Part shown: piece after piece, positions 7,728 to 14,701 of the stretch
Layout of the letters: every line of letters begins with the position of its first letter
Numbering within the stretch: position 1 is the stretch's first letter
Source: a virus
Virus record (IMG/VR): IMGVR_UViG_3300025466_000089
Location: 1-40,265 of that record
Length of the DNA: 40,265 bases
Direction: 5' to 3' (one strand)
The notes under the pieces: model-generated
What the model saw: the letters and a program-made list of their open reading frames with translations, nothing else
Database searches by the model: none
Told to the model about the DNA's origin: nothing
Made by a program: the position numbers and the translations under genes

Positions 7728-8872
7728 TACAACACTACTATGATCAAATTTGTCAAGAGTGGGGAGTAGTTCCTACTTCTGATGAATACACTGGATACGA
7801 ATCAGTAGACGCTGATCTACGTGCATTGAGCAAACAGGCCTGGTTGGCCGCAGACGATGCCGGACGAGAGGCAATACAAGAAGCAGCTTTTCAAATATAT
7901 CGCGGTGTTGATGTTGTGCCCATCACTTATTATAGTTTGGAAGGGTGTAGACAACAAATTCTAGCAGTAGCTGCGGCCCGTAAGTCTGTGAAAAACAATA
8001 CCCTGGCCATTGGTGGTTCGGCAGGATCAGCATTTGGTCGTTTTTGGTTCCCCAACATGCAGGATGCCAAGTGGAACGACAATGCAACTGTGAGCATTAG
8101 ATCCAGATTTAATCACGACAACAAGCTGAAACGTGCTATCAAAATCTGTTACAAGTTCCGTGACAACGGTGATCTGGCTGTGCATCCCAAGAGTTTGAGA
8201 ACTGCACTGGAATTGGTCAATGGCGGAACCATACAGAATTTCAAGCCCATGAATGCCCGGGCTGTGTGGGAGTATATCTGTCCTGTGTTTCGTGGCCGTG
8301 TGTTGGATTTCAGTTCAGGCTACGGTGGACGTATGCTGGGCGCACTGACCAGTAATCTGCGTTATCACTATTCAGGTATAGATCCCAACACTCGTACCTA
8401 TCAAGGATTACAAGCATTAGGCGAACTGATTACAGACTCAGGCCTCGGAGCAGGTTATGAAATGTACAATTGTGGCAGTGAAGACATGATGCCAGCCCCT
8501 AATTCCTTTGATGCAGCATTTTCGAGCCCGCCTTATTTTAACTTGGAAACCTACTGTGATGAGCCCACACAGTGTATGAATCGCTATAGGAATCTCGATG
8601 CCTGGTTTGAACAGTATGTGACCCCCACACTGCAAATGATATATCGTAGTTTGGAGTCTGATGGTGTGTATGCCGTAAACATAGCAGATTACAAAAATGG
8701 CAAAGACCAATTTGAAATAGTTGATCGGTGGAAACTTCTTAGTGAACGTGTGGGATTTGAGTACCAAGAAACTGTGAACATGTTGTTGACCACTCGTCCT
8801 GGTGTGGGAAATAATCGAGTCCAATCGTCTACCAAGAGTGAAGGCATTTACATTTTTAGAAAAGCAAGATGA
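7724..8872 (+). CDS. DNA amino-methyltransferase-like protein
   Basis: 382 residues. RVLDFSSGYGGRMLGA (about 192-207) is a SAM-binding motif I and FSSPPYFNLE (about 267-276) is the S-P-P-Y motif IV of N6-adenine or N4-cytosine methyltransferases. The motif I-then-IV order fits a beta- or gamma-type arrangement. The first about 180 residues form an extra domain, probably target recognition or a phage-specific substrate domain. It could protect phage DNA from restriction or alter host gene regulation. No partner restriction enzyme is visible, though an HNH nuclease gene lies two genes upstream. ATGA overlaps on both sides. Confidence 0.85.
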   Translation: MIQHYYDQICQEWGVVPTSDEYTGYESVDADLRALSKQAWLAADDAGREAIQEAAFQIYRGVDVVPITYYSLEGCRQQILAVAAARKSVKNNTLAIGGSAGSAFGRFWFPNMQDAKWNDNATVSIRSRFNHDNKLKRAIKICYKFRDNGDLAVHPKSLRTALELVNGGTIQNFKPMNARAVWEYICPVFRGRVLDFSSGYGGRMLGALTSNLRYHYSGIDPNTRTYQGLQALGELITDSGLGAGYEMYNCGSEDMMPAPNSFDAAFSSPPYFNLETYCDEPTQCMNRYRNLDAWFEQYVTPTLQMIYRSLESDGVYAVNIADYKNGKDQFEIVDRWKLLSERVGFEYQETVNMLLTTRPGVGNNRVQSSTKSEGIYIFRKAR

Positions 8873-9240
8873 TATTAGTTGTTCCTGTGAGTGTGGGCGA
8901 GCTTGTGGACAAGATAACCATATTGCAAATCAAGCAACAACACATCACAGATAGTGATAAATTAAAAAATATCAACACTGAACTAAGCAAGTTGTTGAAA
9001 ATCATTGACACTTTGGACACCAAGAACATTGATAACTTGCAGCATCTACTGCTCAAAGTCAATCAAGAACTTTGGGATCTAGAAGAGTTCAAGCGCAGAT
9101 GCGAGCAGAGTCAAACATTTGACAACGAATTTTTGTTTGCTGCTCGTCAAGTTTGCCTCAAAAATGATCTTCGTGCTGACATCAAACGCCAAATCAATTT
9201 TATTATGAACAGTGACATTATGGAAGAAAAAAGTTATTAA
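8869..9240 (+). CDS. DUF6165-family protein
   Basis: 123 residues, starting PVSVGELVDKITILQIK and continuing as a helical, Leu/Lys-rich bundle. This start is characteristic of DUF6165, often found beside glycosyltransferase-9-type genes in bacteria and phages. The two glycosyltransferase-like genes at 9736 and 10668 fit that association. The biochemical role is unknown. It is the last gene of the run that starts at 6392. Confidence 0.75.
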   Translation: MILVVPVSVGELVDKITILQIKQQHITDSDKLKNINTELSKLLKIIDTLDTKNIDNLQHLLLKVNQELWDLEEFKRRCEQSQTFDNEFLFAARQVCLKNDLRADIKRQINFIMNSDIMEEKSY

Positions 9241-9262
9241 TTAGTGCTTGTGTGTCAACTAA

Positions 9263-9275
9263 CTGCCCAGGGCAG
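9263..9275. promoter_or_regulatory. 13-bp palindrome, possible operator
   Basis: CTGCCC-A-GGGCAG is a perfect inverted repeat in the 88-bp gap before 9329. The same gap holds TACGTA twice (9287-9292 and 9305-9310) and a weak -10 TATAAC (9309-9314). The site could be an operator; no regulator is identified. Confidence 0.35.
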
Positions 9276-9328
9276 GCGTTGTATATGTACGTAGATAAAA
9301 AATTTACGTATAACACAAAGGATAAATC

Positions 9329-9511
9329 ATGAAAAATACCATAGTAATCTTAGCGTCAATGTTTGCATTGTCCGCCATGTCTGCCGATGCTCCCAAAACG
9401 GTCGAAGTCAAAAAAGTTGAAACCACTGCTCCTGCTGCTCCTCACAAAAATGACACAATGCCTGTCAAAAGTGAAAAGAAAGTCGAAGCTAAAGAGACCA
9501 AGACCAAGTAA
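9329..9511 (+). CDS. Small exported protein with signal peptide
   Basis: 60 residues. The N-terminus MKNTIVILASMFALSAMSAD is a good Sec signal peptide with likely cleavage after AMSA. The mature part is about 42 residues, almost entirely Lys/Glu/Ala/Pro/Thr (KKVE, KSEKKVEAKETKTK), with no hydrophobic core, so it is probably disordered in the periplasm. AAAGGA precedes the ATG. A periplasmic or envelope-modifying phage peptide is a reasonable inference. It is followed by an ORF in another frame, discussed separately. Confidence 0.75.
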   Translation: MKNTIVILASMFALSAMSADAPKTVEVKKVETTAPAAPHKNDTMPVKSEKKVEAKETKTK

Positions 9512-9677
9512 TCCAAATAGCATTGTAATTGACGACTCTGTAACGCTGGGACGTAATCGTCGAAGTTGCAGGTTTGGAAAGATAGTACATGAAGCAGAAA
9601 AAGATGTTTCTGTGCATGTCAAAATAAGATTGCTGATAGCCAGGCTCAAAGCTCTGGAACTGGTTAGAAAAACCTAG
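9450..9677 (+). CDS. Possible overlapping or frameshifted small ORF
   Basis: After the exported peptide ends at 9511, another frame continues to TAG at 9675-9677, inside the terminator stem. Its downstream part (SIVIDDSVTLGRNRR, then GKIVHEAEKDVSVHVKIRLL) looks like ordinary protein. No ATG, GTG or TTG with a ribosome site lies after 9507. The only ATG giving about 75 residues is at 9450, inside the upstream gene and without a Shine-Dalgarno. Possibilities are a ribosomal frameshift, a sequencing indel, or a chance frame. Confidence 0.35.
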   Translation: MTQCLSKVKRKSKLKRPRPSNPNSIVIDDSVTLGRNRRSCRFGKIVHEAEKDVSVHVKIRLLIARLKALELVRKT

Positions 9678-9702
9678 GTATAAAAACCTAGGTTTTTTTA
9701 TT
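9668..9702 (+). terminator. Intrinsic terminator
   Basis: AAAAACCTAGG (9668-9678) pairs perfectly with CCTAGGTTTTT (9687-9697), with an 8-nt loop and a run of seven Ts. Confidence 0.9.
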
Positions 9703-9706
9703 GTAT

Positions 9707-9712
9707 TAAATA
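9707..9712 (+). promoter_or_regulatory. Late-type promoter box TAAATA
   Basis: TTAAATAGT begins 29 nt before the ATG at 9736, just after the terminator. The spacing matches other TAAATA boxes in the window. Confidence 0.5.
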
Positions 9713-9735
9713 GTGCGAATTATTTGAAAGAACGC

Positions 9736-10662
9736 ATGACAGATTTTTTGGATTTTGAAATTGATAATTGTGGGTTGGGCACTACTATCTCACTATTGAG
9801 TTTATTTTTCCACATTGGCAAGCCAGTGATACTGCGAGCACCAGAGAATTACAAAATATTACGAGAAGTCAAGACAGTATTTGATATTCCAGATGAAAAA
9901 CTGACCATCATAAATCAAGAATCTATACCCAACAGCATTACCAATAGAGCCCAGCATTGTGTGTCCGATTACTGTAAATTTTGGAGTCCTTATTTTGGTG
10001 TTGACAAACTTTGTTATACAGGACAACATGTTCAAACAGGAAAAAAACACAGGCCTTGCATTGGCCTTGTGACCAACAATGGATGGTGGGTGGACGAATT
10101 ACCTTCCAACAGTGTGCCATTCAATAGGTACTACAAAAAAGATTTTTGGTTGAAAATTTATGATCTCATCATGCAGGCAGGTTACGATGTAGTCGGTCTC
10201 AATAGCACTCTTCAGTCTCTTGAGCAAAAGGTCTACATGTTAAATGAACTATGTGACGCAGTCATTGGCTCAGAAGGAGGCATTTGCCATTTGGCTCATT
10301 TGCTAAATGTACCTAGTATAATCATGCCCTGGCATCATCATGAAAGCGGAGCTGATCCACATGAAGATGGTAGTCTTTTTTATGTGCCACATAAAATGCA
10401 TCTCGACCGTAGAACCTATTTTGTAAAATCTCAGGAAGAAATACTGCACTGGTCGCCGAAAGACCTGTGTCATCAAATTAACAAATTGAGATTACAACAA
10501 GGCAACAATGTTTATTTCAACAGTGATTACAGCATTGGACAAGAACACGGAATACACGTCATAAAAAATTACACCGTGCCCGAAGCCACGCAGGCACAAT
10601 TAACTGAGTGGGAAAATGAATTTATTCACACGCATCTTGATAATTTCAATATAGGAGGTTGA
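9736..10662 (+). CDS. Glycosyltransferase-9-like protein, copy 1
   Basis: 308 residues. The segment VIGSEGGICHLAHLLNVPSI (about 178-197) resembles the nucleotide-sugar-binding region of GT9/heptosyltransferase-type GT-B enzymes (the G-x-x-G...HLA...G.P pattern). It is followed by an unusual His-rich stretch, MPWHHHESGADPH, then YVPHKMHLDRRTYFVKS. The ATG at 9736 is preferred over an upstream TTG at 9724. It is paralogous along its whole length to the next gene. It probably transfers a sugar to host surface glycan, a virion protein or modified DNA; the acceptor is unknown. Confidence 0.7.
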   Translation: MTDFLDFEIDNCGLGTTISLLSLFFHIGKPVILRAPENYKILREVKTVFDIPDEKLTIINQESIPNSITNRAQHCVSDYCKFWSPYFGVDKLCYTGQHVQTGKKHRPCIGLVTNNGWWVDELPSNSVPFNRYYKKDFWLKIYDLIMQAGYDVVGLNSTLQSLEQKVYMLNELCDAVIGSEGGICHLAHLLNVPSIIMPWHHHESGADPHEDGSLFYVPHKMHLDRRTYFVKSQEEILHWSPKDLCHQINKLRLQQGNNVYFNSDYSIGQEHGIHVIKNYTVPEATQAQLTEWENEFIHTHLDNFNIGG

Positions 10663-10667
10663 CCTCT

Positions 10668-11564
10668 ATGCTGGAATATGAAATGTCCAGAGTAGGACTT
10701 GGAACTACAATATCAATACTGTCTATGTTGCTGCACTCTGACCAGCAGATTGTCCTACATGTTCCACCTGATTATTGCACTGTTAGAGATTTGAAAAAAA
10801 TATTTAACATAGAAAATTTAACTATCATTGACAAAAAAATATTGAAAAATGATTTATGGCCACAATGCACTGATAAAAGCAAATTTTTCAGTCCCTATTT
10901 TTCAGTTGACAATTTGACCCTGTTTGGCCAGCCAAGACCTGTGGCGGTTGGTCGAAAACCTTGTATTGGCTTGGCCACATGGGATTTACAACATGAATCT
11001 GACACAAATGTTTTTCCCTACAATCGATTGTATACCAAAGAGTTTTGGGCCAGTGTTTTTCATCTAGTGCAAGCCACGGGCTATGATGTTGTAACATTCA
11101 ATATGCTGGATGTTGACCTTGAACACAAGTGCTGGATGTTGAATGAGTTATGCGACTGTGTGATTGGTTACGAAGGTGGAATATGTCATCTTGCACATTT
11201 ACTGGCTATTCCTTGTATCATAATGCCATGGCATCATCACGAAGATGGCAGCGAACCGCATCCAGACGGTTCGCTATGGTATGTTCCCCATAAACTGCAT
11301 CTTGATCGTCGCAGCTACTTTGTAAAATCTCAACAGGAAGTACTGTTATGGTCACCAGAATCTCTGAAAAAGCTAATAGCACAGTTACATTTGGGCTGCA
11401 ATAACAACATTTTTTTCAATGAGAATTTGATAATTGACAAAGAAAAGTTGACCATCGTGTCCCACAATGGACAAGATCTAAATCCCAATCTGTCCAAGTT
11501 TGAAATTGCGTTTATAAAACAGCATATAAAAAACATTGCAGTTGGTGGAGTAGTTCAGCAATAG
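10668..11564 (+). CDS. Glycosyltransferase-9-like protein, copy 2
   Basis: 298 residues. AGGAGG (10653-10658) lies 9 nt before the ATG at 10668, which fixes the start. It matches copy 1 throughout: the N-terminal VGLGTTIS, the central YEGGICHLAHLLAIPCIIMPW, HHHEDGSEPH and YVPHKLHLDRRSYFVKS. The C-terminal 40 residues diverge most. The pair probably arose by tandem duplication and may act on different acceptors or as a complex. The upstream DUF6165 gene supports a glycan role. Confidence 0.7.
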   Translation: MLEYEMSRVGLGTTISILSMLLHSDQQIVLHVPPDYCTVRDLKKIFNIENLTIIDKKILKNDLWPQCTDKSKFFSPYFSVDNLTLFGQPRPVAVGRKPCIGLATWDLQHESDTNVFPYNRLYTKEFWASVFHLVQATGYDVVTFNMLDVDLEHKCWMLNELCDCVIGYEGGICHLAHLLAIPCIIMPWHHHEDGSEPHPDGSLWYVPHKLHLDRRSYFVKSQQEVLLWSPESLKKLIAQLHLGCNNNIFFNENLIIDKEKLTIVSHNGQDLNPNLSKFEIAFIKQHIKNIAVGGVVQQ

Positions 11565-11660
11565 ATTATGCCTATACATGTCATTAAAATAATTATTGAT
11601 AAAATTAATTAATTTCATTGTATACCAAGATAATTACTATAACATTTTGAAAGGAAAAAC

Positions 11661-12137
11661 ATGGCCAATAATAAGTCAATTACAATTACCAATTTGGAAA
11701 GTGCCTTTGCTGGAGAAAGTCAAGCGCATACCAAATATAGATACTTTGCCAAAATTGCTCGTGAAGAAGGACATGAAGATATTGCTCAGCACTTTGAACA
11801 CACTGCGGATCAAGAACTCATGCATGCATGGGGACATTTAGAACTCTTGATTGGCAAACCAAGCACTAGAGAATGTTTGGCAAAAGCCATCGAAGGTGAA
11901 ACTTATGAGTTCACCGAAATGTATCCAGAATTTGAAAAATTTGCCCTGCGCGAAGGCCAATTAGATGCGGCCAACGAAGCCAAACATCAAATTGAAGAAT
12001 CCAAAGAGCATGCTGAACAATTTGCTGCAATCTTGAAGAAAGCAGAAAAACGTTTTGCAGCCTTGACAAAAATTGAAAAGCGGCACGCAGAAGCATATCA
12101 ACAAGTATTGGATTCAATAACTTTTCCAGTAATTTAA
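11661..12137 (+). CDS. Rubrerythrin (ferritin-like diiron protein)
   Basis: 158 residues, a four-helix ferritin-like domain with diiron ligands: AGES (Glu19), QELMH (Glu52, His55), EGET (Glu80) and a later E-x-x-H in KEHAEQF. Rubrerythrins reduce hydrogen peroxide using electrons from a rubredoxin-type centre. Here the usual C-terminal CxxC rubredoxin domain is absent, but a separate rubredoxin gene starts 10 nt downstream. GAAAGGAAAAAC precedes the ATG at good spacing. The preceding 96-bp gap is AT-rich with a poor promoter (TATAAC near 11637). It is probably cytoplasmic and used under oxidative stress in the infected cell. Confidence 0.88.
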   Translation: MANNKSITITNLESAFAGESQAHTKYRYFAKIAREEGHEDIAQHFEHTADQELMHAWGHLELLIGKPSTRECLAKAIEGETYEFTEMYPEFEKFALREGQLDAANEAKHQIEESKEHAEQFAAILKKAEKRFAALTKIEKRHAEAYQQVLDSITFPVI

Positions 12138-12147
12138 GGAGACTATA

Positions 12148-12288
12148 ATGGAAGAATTTTATGTATGCGTAGTTTGCGGACATGTGCACGAAGAAGAACT
12201 TGAAGGCAAATGGTCCGAATTGCCTGACGATTTTATCTGTCCAGAATGTGGCTGCGGCAAAGACGAGTATGAAATAGTGCTTGGCTAA
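12148..12288 (+). CDS. Rubredoxin
   Basis: 46 residues. CVVC at 7-10 and CPEC at 31-34 are the two Cys pairs that bind one iron, and the Gly after the first pair and WSELPDDFICPECGCGKDEY agree with rubredoxin. It is about six residues shorter than typical, lost between the pairs. AAGGAG lies 8 nt before the ATG, in the same transcript as rubrerythrin. It is the expected electron donor for rubrerythrin. The stop codon TAA overlaps the late-type box at 12286. Confidence 0.88.
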   Translation: MEEFYVCVVCGHVHEEELEGKWSELPDDFICPECGCGKDEYEIVLG

Positions 12289-12291
12289 ATA
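12286..12291 (+). promoter_or_regulatory. Late-type promoter box TAAATA
   Basis: GCTAAATACTG overlaps the rubredoxin stop codon, 25 nt before the ATG at 12311. The same CTAAATACT core appears upstream of phoH. Confidence 0.45.
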
Positions 12292-12310
12292 CTGCAACTA
12301 GGGGATGTTG

Positions 12311-12562
12311 ATGGATAATTTTTTGAGTCATGACACTAGAATTGACGATGATACTGCTCTGAGACTATTGGAAAAAAAACTGCACTGGCTCATGATGCAA
12401 TGTGCACAAAGTGGAATTATCACAGACAATGGTGGCGGGCAAATGACCTTTCCTGATGATCTCAATGCAAGTGATATTTTGTACGATTATGGCGACGTGC
12501 AAAGTAACATGTGTGACACCAATAAACAAACCGCGGGTGGCGGTGGCCGAGGACTTGGCTGA
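12311..12562 (+). CDS. Small phage protein with glycine-rich C-terminus
   Basis: 83 residues. The start at 12311 is chosen because AGGGG (12300-12304) lies 6 nt upstream; the ATG at 12305 is too close to it. The protein has a helical N-terminal half (ALRLLEKKLHWLMMQ) and ends in GGGGRGLG. No family recognised. It could be a virion-associated or DNA-binding peptide; the late-type box upstream favours late expression. Confidence 0.65.
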   Translation: MDNFLSHDTRIDDDTALRLLEKKLHWLMMQCAQSGIITDNGGGQMTFPDDLNASDILYDYGDVQSNMCDTNKQTAGGGGRGLG

Positions 12563-12583
12563 TTGTTGTAAAAAAACAACACT

Positions 12584-12612
12584 AAAAACCCTGTAAAATA
12601 CAGGGTTTTTTT
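12584..12612 (+). terminator. Intrinsic terminator
   Basis: AAAAACCCTGT pairs with ACAGGGTTTTT (12584-12594 with 12600-12610), with a 5-nt loop and seven Ts. A smaller GTTGT/ACAAC hairpin lies just upstream. Confidence 0.9.
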
Positions 12613-12638
12613 GTGGCAAAAATACCACACGATTTTGG

Positions 12639-12667
12639 TTGACCCAAAATAGCCCATTTGCTATAAT
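12639..12667 (+). promoter_or_regulatory. Sigma70-like promoter, leaderless geometry
   Basis: TTGACC (12639-12644), 17-bp spacer, TATAAT (12662-12667). The canonical start site, 7 nt after the -10 hexamer, is 12674, the A of the next gene's ATG. Confidence 0.85.
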
Positions 12668-12673
12668 ACTAAC

Positions 12674-12988
12674 ATGAAGACAAGAAAACGCCGTCAAGAT
12701 ACCAAACATGCAGTTTATATGTTGGTGAATACCTGCACAAACGAGTCATACATTGGTATTACTGTCTGCGGTAGCCAAGTACGAAATGCTTTGAAAGTTC
12801 GTTTTCAGAAGCATGTTCGCCGTGCACTCACTGAAAATAAATCGTGGGCTTTGTGCAACAGCATTAGACAACACGGTGCAGAAGCTTTTGTAGTACTTTT
12901 AGTTGACATCGTGCGTGGCAGAAAGCCCGCACATGCCATGGAGCGTGAGTTGATCAATAGTCAAAAACCCACACTCAACAGTCACTGA
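12674..12988 (+). CDS. GIY-YIG endonuclease
   Basis: 104 residues, a near-minimal GIY-YIG nuclease domain. VYM (14-16) stands for GIY, YIG is at 26-28, an Arg in RFQKHVRRA provides the catalytic arginine, and Glu in AMEREL near residue 88 the metal ligand. It has no extra DNA-binding domain and may be a mobile or host-DNA-degrading nuclease. There is no ribosome site, and the ATG coincides with the predicted transcription start, so the mRNA is probably leaderless. Confidence 0.85.
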   Translation: MKTRKRRQDTKHAVYMLVNTCTNESYIGITVCGSQVRNALKVRFQKHVRRALTENKSWALCNSIRQHGAEAFVVLLVDIVRGRKPAHAMERELINSQKPTLNSH

Positions 12989-12992
12989 GCAC

Positions 12993-13021
12993 TTGACTCA
13001 AAATCCCAAATTGGTTATAAT
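12993..13021 (+). promoter_or_regulatory. Sigma70-like promoter
   Basis: TTGACT (12993-12998), 17-bp spacer, TATAAT (13016-13021), upstream of 13052. Confidence 0.85.
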
Positions 13022-13051
13022 AACAGCATATTAAACAAAAAGGAGCAGAAA

Positions 13052-13318
13052 ATGTCAAACGCAAACGAAGTCAAAATGTACGGAATGACAGAGCAACAAA
13101 TTCGTGATCGCTACATGAATTCAATCACTGCAAAGTGTTCGGGTCTTGAAATGGTTGTTGCTGGTATTCTTTCTGATTGCCAAGAATTGATTGCCATGAA
13201 GAATCCCACCATCCCTGCTCCACTCACAGACAAGCTAATCCGTTGCAATATGAACATTGCCAAATTCATCTTGTTTGAGTTAATGGATGAGAAACGCAAC
13301 CAATCAGCAACAGTTTAA
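13052..13318 (+). CDS. Small phage protein, unknown function
   Basis: 88 residues, mostly helical (MTEQQIRDRYMNSIT, then CSGLEMVVAGILSDCQELI and NMNIAKFILFELMDE). AAGGAGCAG lies before the ATG. No family recognised. It heads an early block of at least six genes behind the promoter at 12993. Confidence 0.75.
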   Translation: MSNANEVKMYGMTEQQIRDRYMNSITAKCSGLEMVVAGILSDCQELIAMKNPTIPAPLTDKLIRCNMNIAKFILFELMDEKRNQSATV

Positions 13319-13328
13319 GGAGTAAACT

Positions 13329-13541
13329 ATGAAAGTCATTGTTGAAACTTTATTGACTCAAGAACTTGAAGTGCCTGACGACTGGGACCGTTTGGATATA
13401 TTTGGCTTCTTAGGCGAGTATCAATCGTTCCGTACAGCGTTCCAGGGGGTGAGCAATGAAGATCAAACAGCACGCATCGTCGACTTAGGCGTTGTGGAAG
13501 AAAGAGTAACTGAAATGGGCGATGAAGCCTACGACGAGTAA
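13329..13541 (+). CDS. Conserved acidic phage protein, unknown function
   Basis: 70 residues, acidic. The centre FLGEYQSFRTAFQGVS followed by ARIVDLGVVEERVTE recalls a small protein common in large phages without known function. AAGGAG precedes the ATG. Confidence 0.75.
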   Translation: MKVIVETLLTQELEVPDDWDRLDIFGFLGEYQSFRTAFQGVSNEDQTARIVDLGVVEERVTEMGDEAYDE

Positions 13542-13564
13542 AATAGCAGAGTCAAGGAACAAAT

Positions 13565-13933
13565 ATGTTAAAATCCTGGGAAGAATTGTCAGAACTAGAG
13601 CAGGCACAAGAAATCTACAGTGACATGCACAAAGATGCCTATGGCTTTCGCCCACGTTTTGATTTCAGCACTTGGACTCTTGACAAGTTCAATTCGCAAT
13701 TTGAGATCATGGGCAAAATCATTGAGGCCGACAATCAACTGCAAAAAGAACAACAGGCAGAAGCTGCACACGATTTTGAAATGCGTGTTTTGAGTTTGTT
13801 GCAGACAGGTGCTAAGAATCGTGCTATGGCCTTGCGTTGGATTCACGAAGCTGAAGGTTCAAACGGTGACAATGAATACCTTTGTTTCTTGCTAGGACTG
13901 AGTTATGGTTATTTTAGAAAAACAGGAGTGTAA
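13565..13933 (+). CDS. Conserved phage protein, unknown function
   Basis: 122 residues, helical. The stretch YSDMHKDAYGFRPRFDF is a recurring signature in small phage proteins without assigned function. The C-terminal part AMALRWIHEAEG to FLLGLSYGYF is a compact helical segment. AAGGAAC precedes the ATG. It lies in the operon from 13052. Confidence 0.75.
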   Translation: MLKSWEELSELEQAQEIYSDMHKDAYGFRPRFDFSTWTLDKFNSQFEIMGKIIEADNQLQKEQQAEAAHDFEMRVLSLLQTGAKNRAMALRWIHEAEGSNGDNEYLCFLLGLSYGYFRKTGV

Positions 13934-13934
13934 A

Positions 13935-14117
13935 ATGGGACAGATGAAATCATTGTTTATGGATTTTTTAGAGAAGTACGATGCATGCACCACTGAAGAA
14001 TTACAACAAGAACTAGACTTGTATCAGAGTCTTGAGAGTGCAGGTGTGAGCGATGAGATTCGCAAGTCATTTTTGGAACAACTTTTAGAACAAAGAAATC
14101 AAGAGGAGACACTGTAA
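13935..14117 (+). CDS. 60-residue helical phage protein
   Basis: Start at 13935, after CAGGAGTG; an upstream ATG at 13905 lies inside the previous gene and ahead of this ribosome site. The protein is an acidic helical hairpin (LYQSLESAGVSDEIRKSFLE). The final A of its stop is the first A of the next ATG. Confidence 0.7.
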   Translation: MGQMKSLFMDFLEKYDACTTEELQQELDLYQSLESAGVSDEIRKSFLEQLLEQRNQEETL

Positions 14118-14389
14118 TGAATGTTAAAGAAATTGCTCATGCCATCAAGTTTGGCGGACTTACCAATGCAGACTTGGACTTGGTTATGTCTGCAGTGAGG
14201 TTTGCTCGTGCAGAAATTGTTCAAGACAACAAACGAACCATGGTGCCTGGCACACAGGTCAAGTTTACTAGCAGTCGTAATGGTCGCACCTATCTTGGCA
14301 CAGTGCAAAAGGTTGCCATCAAGTACATCACAGTGGCCACGGCTGTTGGAACATATCGAGTGCCTGCCAACATGTTGGAGGCCATTTAA
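14117..14389 (+). CDS. Conserved small phage protein, likely SH3-like barrel
   Basis: 90 residues: an N-terminal helical part (ADLDLVMSAVRFARAEI), then a beta-rich part with VPGTQVKFTSSRNGRTYLGT and YRVPANMLE. This 'VxPGxxVxFxSxRxGxxxxGTV' layout is typical of a small SH3-like phage protein. It may bind RNA or DNA, but there is no direct evidence. Confidence 0.75.
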   Translation: MNVKEIAHAIKFGGLTNADLDLVMSAVRFARAEIVQDNKRTMVPGTQVKFTSSRNGRTYLGTVQKVAIKYITVATAVGTYRVPANMLEAI

Positions 14390-14394
14390 ATAAA

Positions 14395-14616
14395 ATGTTT
14401 GTAGTATATCATGTCAAATCTGGCAAGTGTGTCACAGTATATGAACGAGAAAGTTCAGCCAAAGCACAGGTCACTCGCAATAACAAGGCCATGATGACGG
14501 ATATATTACGGGGTGAGCACAAAGATCTTTGGTGGAGAGAACGTAAGGTTGAATGGGCTTATTGTACCTACATGGATTATGAACCCCATTTTTACAGGGC
14601 TTACAAGGCCAAATAG
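14395..14616 (+). CDS. Small phage protein, unknown function
   Basis: 73 residues, Lys/Arg/Trp/Tyr-rich: MFVVYHVKSGKCVTVYE, then a basic helix and WAYCTYMDYEPHFYRAYKAK. Similar small proteins occur in many large phages. Its stop lies inside the left arm of a 13-bp inverted repeat. Confidence 0.7.
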   Translation: MFVVYHVKSGKCVTVYERESSAKAQVTRNNKAMMTDILRGEHKDLWWRERKVEWAYCTYMDYEPHFYRAYKAK

Positions 14617-14642
14617 TGTTGCATAAAAACAACACTATTTGG
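14609..14642. terminator. 13-bp inverted repeat at operon end
   Basis: CCAAATAGTGTTG (14609-14621) and CAACACTATTTGG (14630-14642) pair perfectly around an 8-nt loop. The hairpin overlaps the stop codon at 14614-14616 and abuts the next -35 box at 14643. There is no T-tract, so it may be a weak terminator or an insulator between operon and promoter. Confidence 0.5.
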
Positions 14643-14695
14643 TTGACCAAAAATGCCCATTTTGCTATAATAGATGTATAGTAAGTAACAAGGAG
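14641..14695 (+). promoter_or_regulatory. Sigma70-like promoter plus leader, repeat copy A
   Basis: TTGACC (14643-14648), 17-bp spacer, TATAAT (14666-14671), then a leader ending in AACAAGGAG. The whole 55-bp block is identical to 14927-14981. Confidence 0.9.
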
Positions 14696-14701
14696 CAGTA
14701 A

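Noticed and set aside
10659-10667. TTG 10659 as start of the second glycosyltransferase-like gene
   Set aside because: It directly abuts AGGAGG with no spacing; the ATG at 10668 has the correct 9-nt spacing.
12674-12988. Intron-borne homing endonuclease
   Set aside because: The GIY-YIG gene lies in an intergenic position between a terminator/promoter and a new promoter; I see no interrupted host gene or intron structure.
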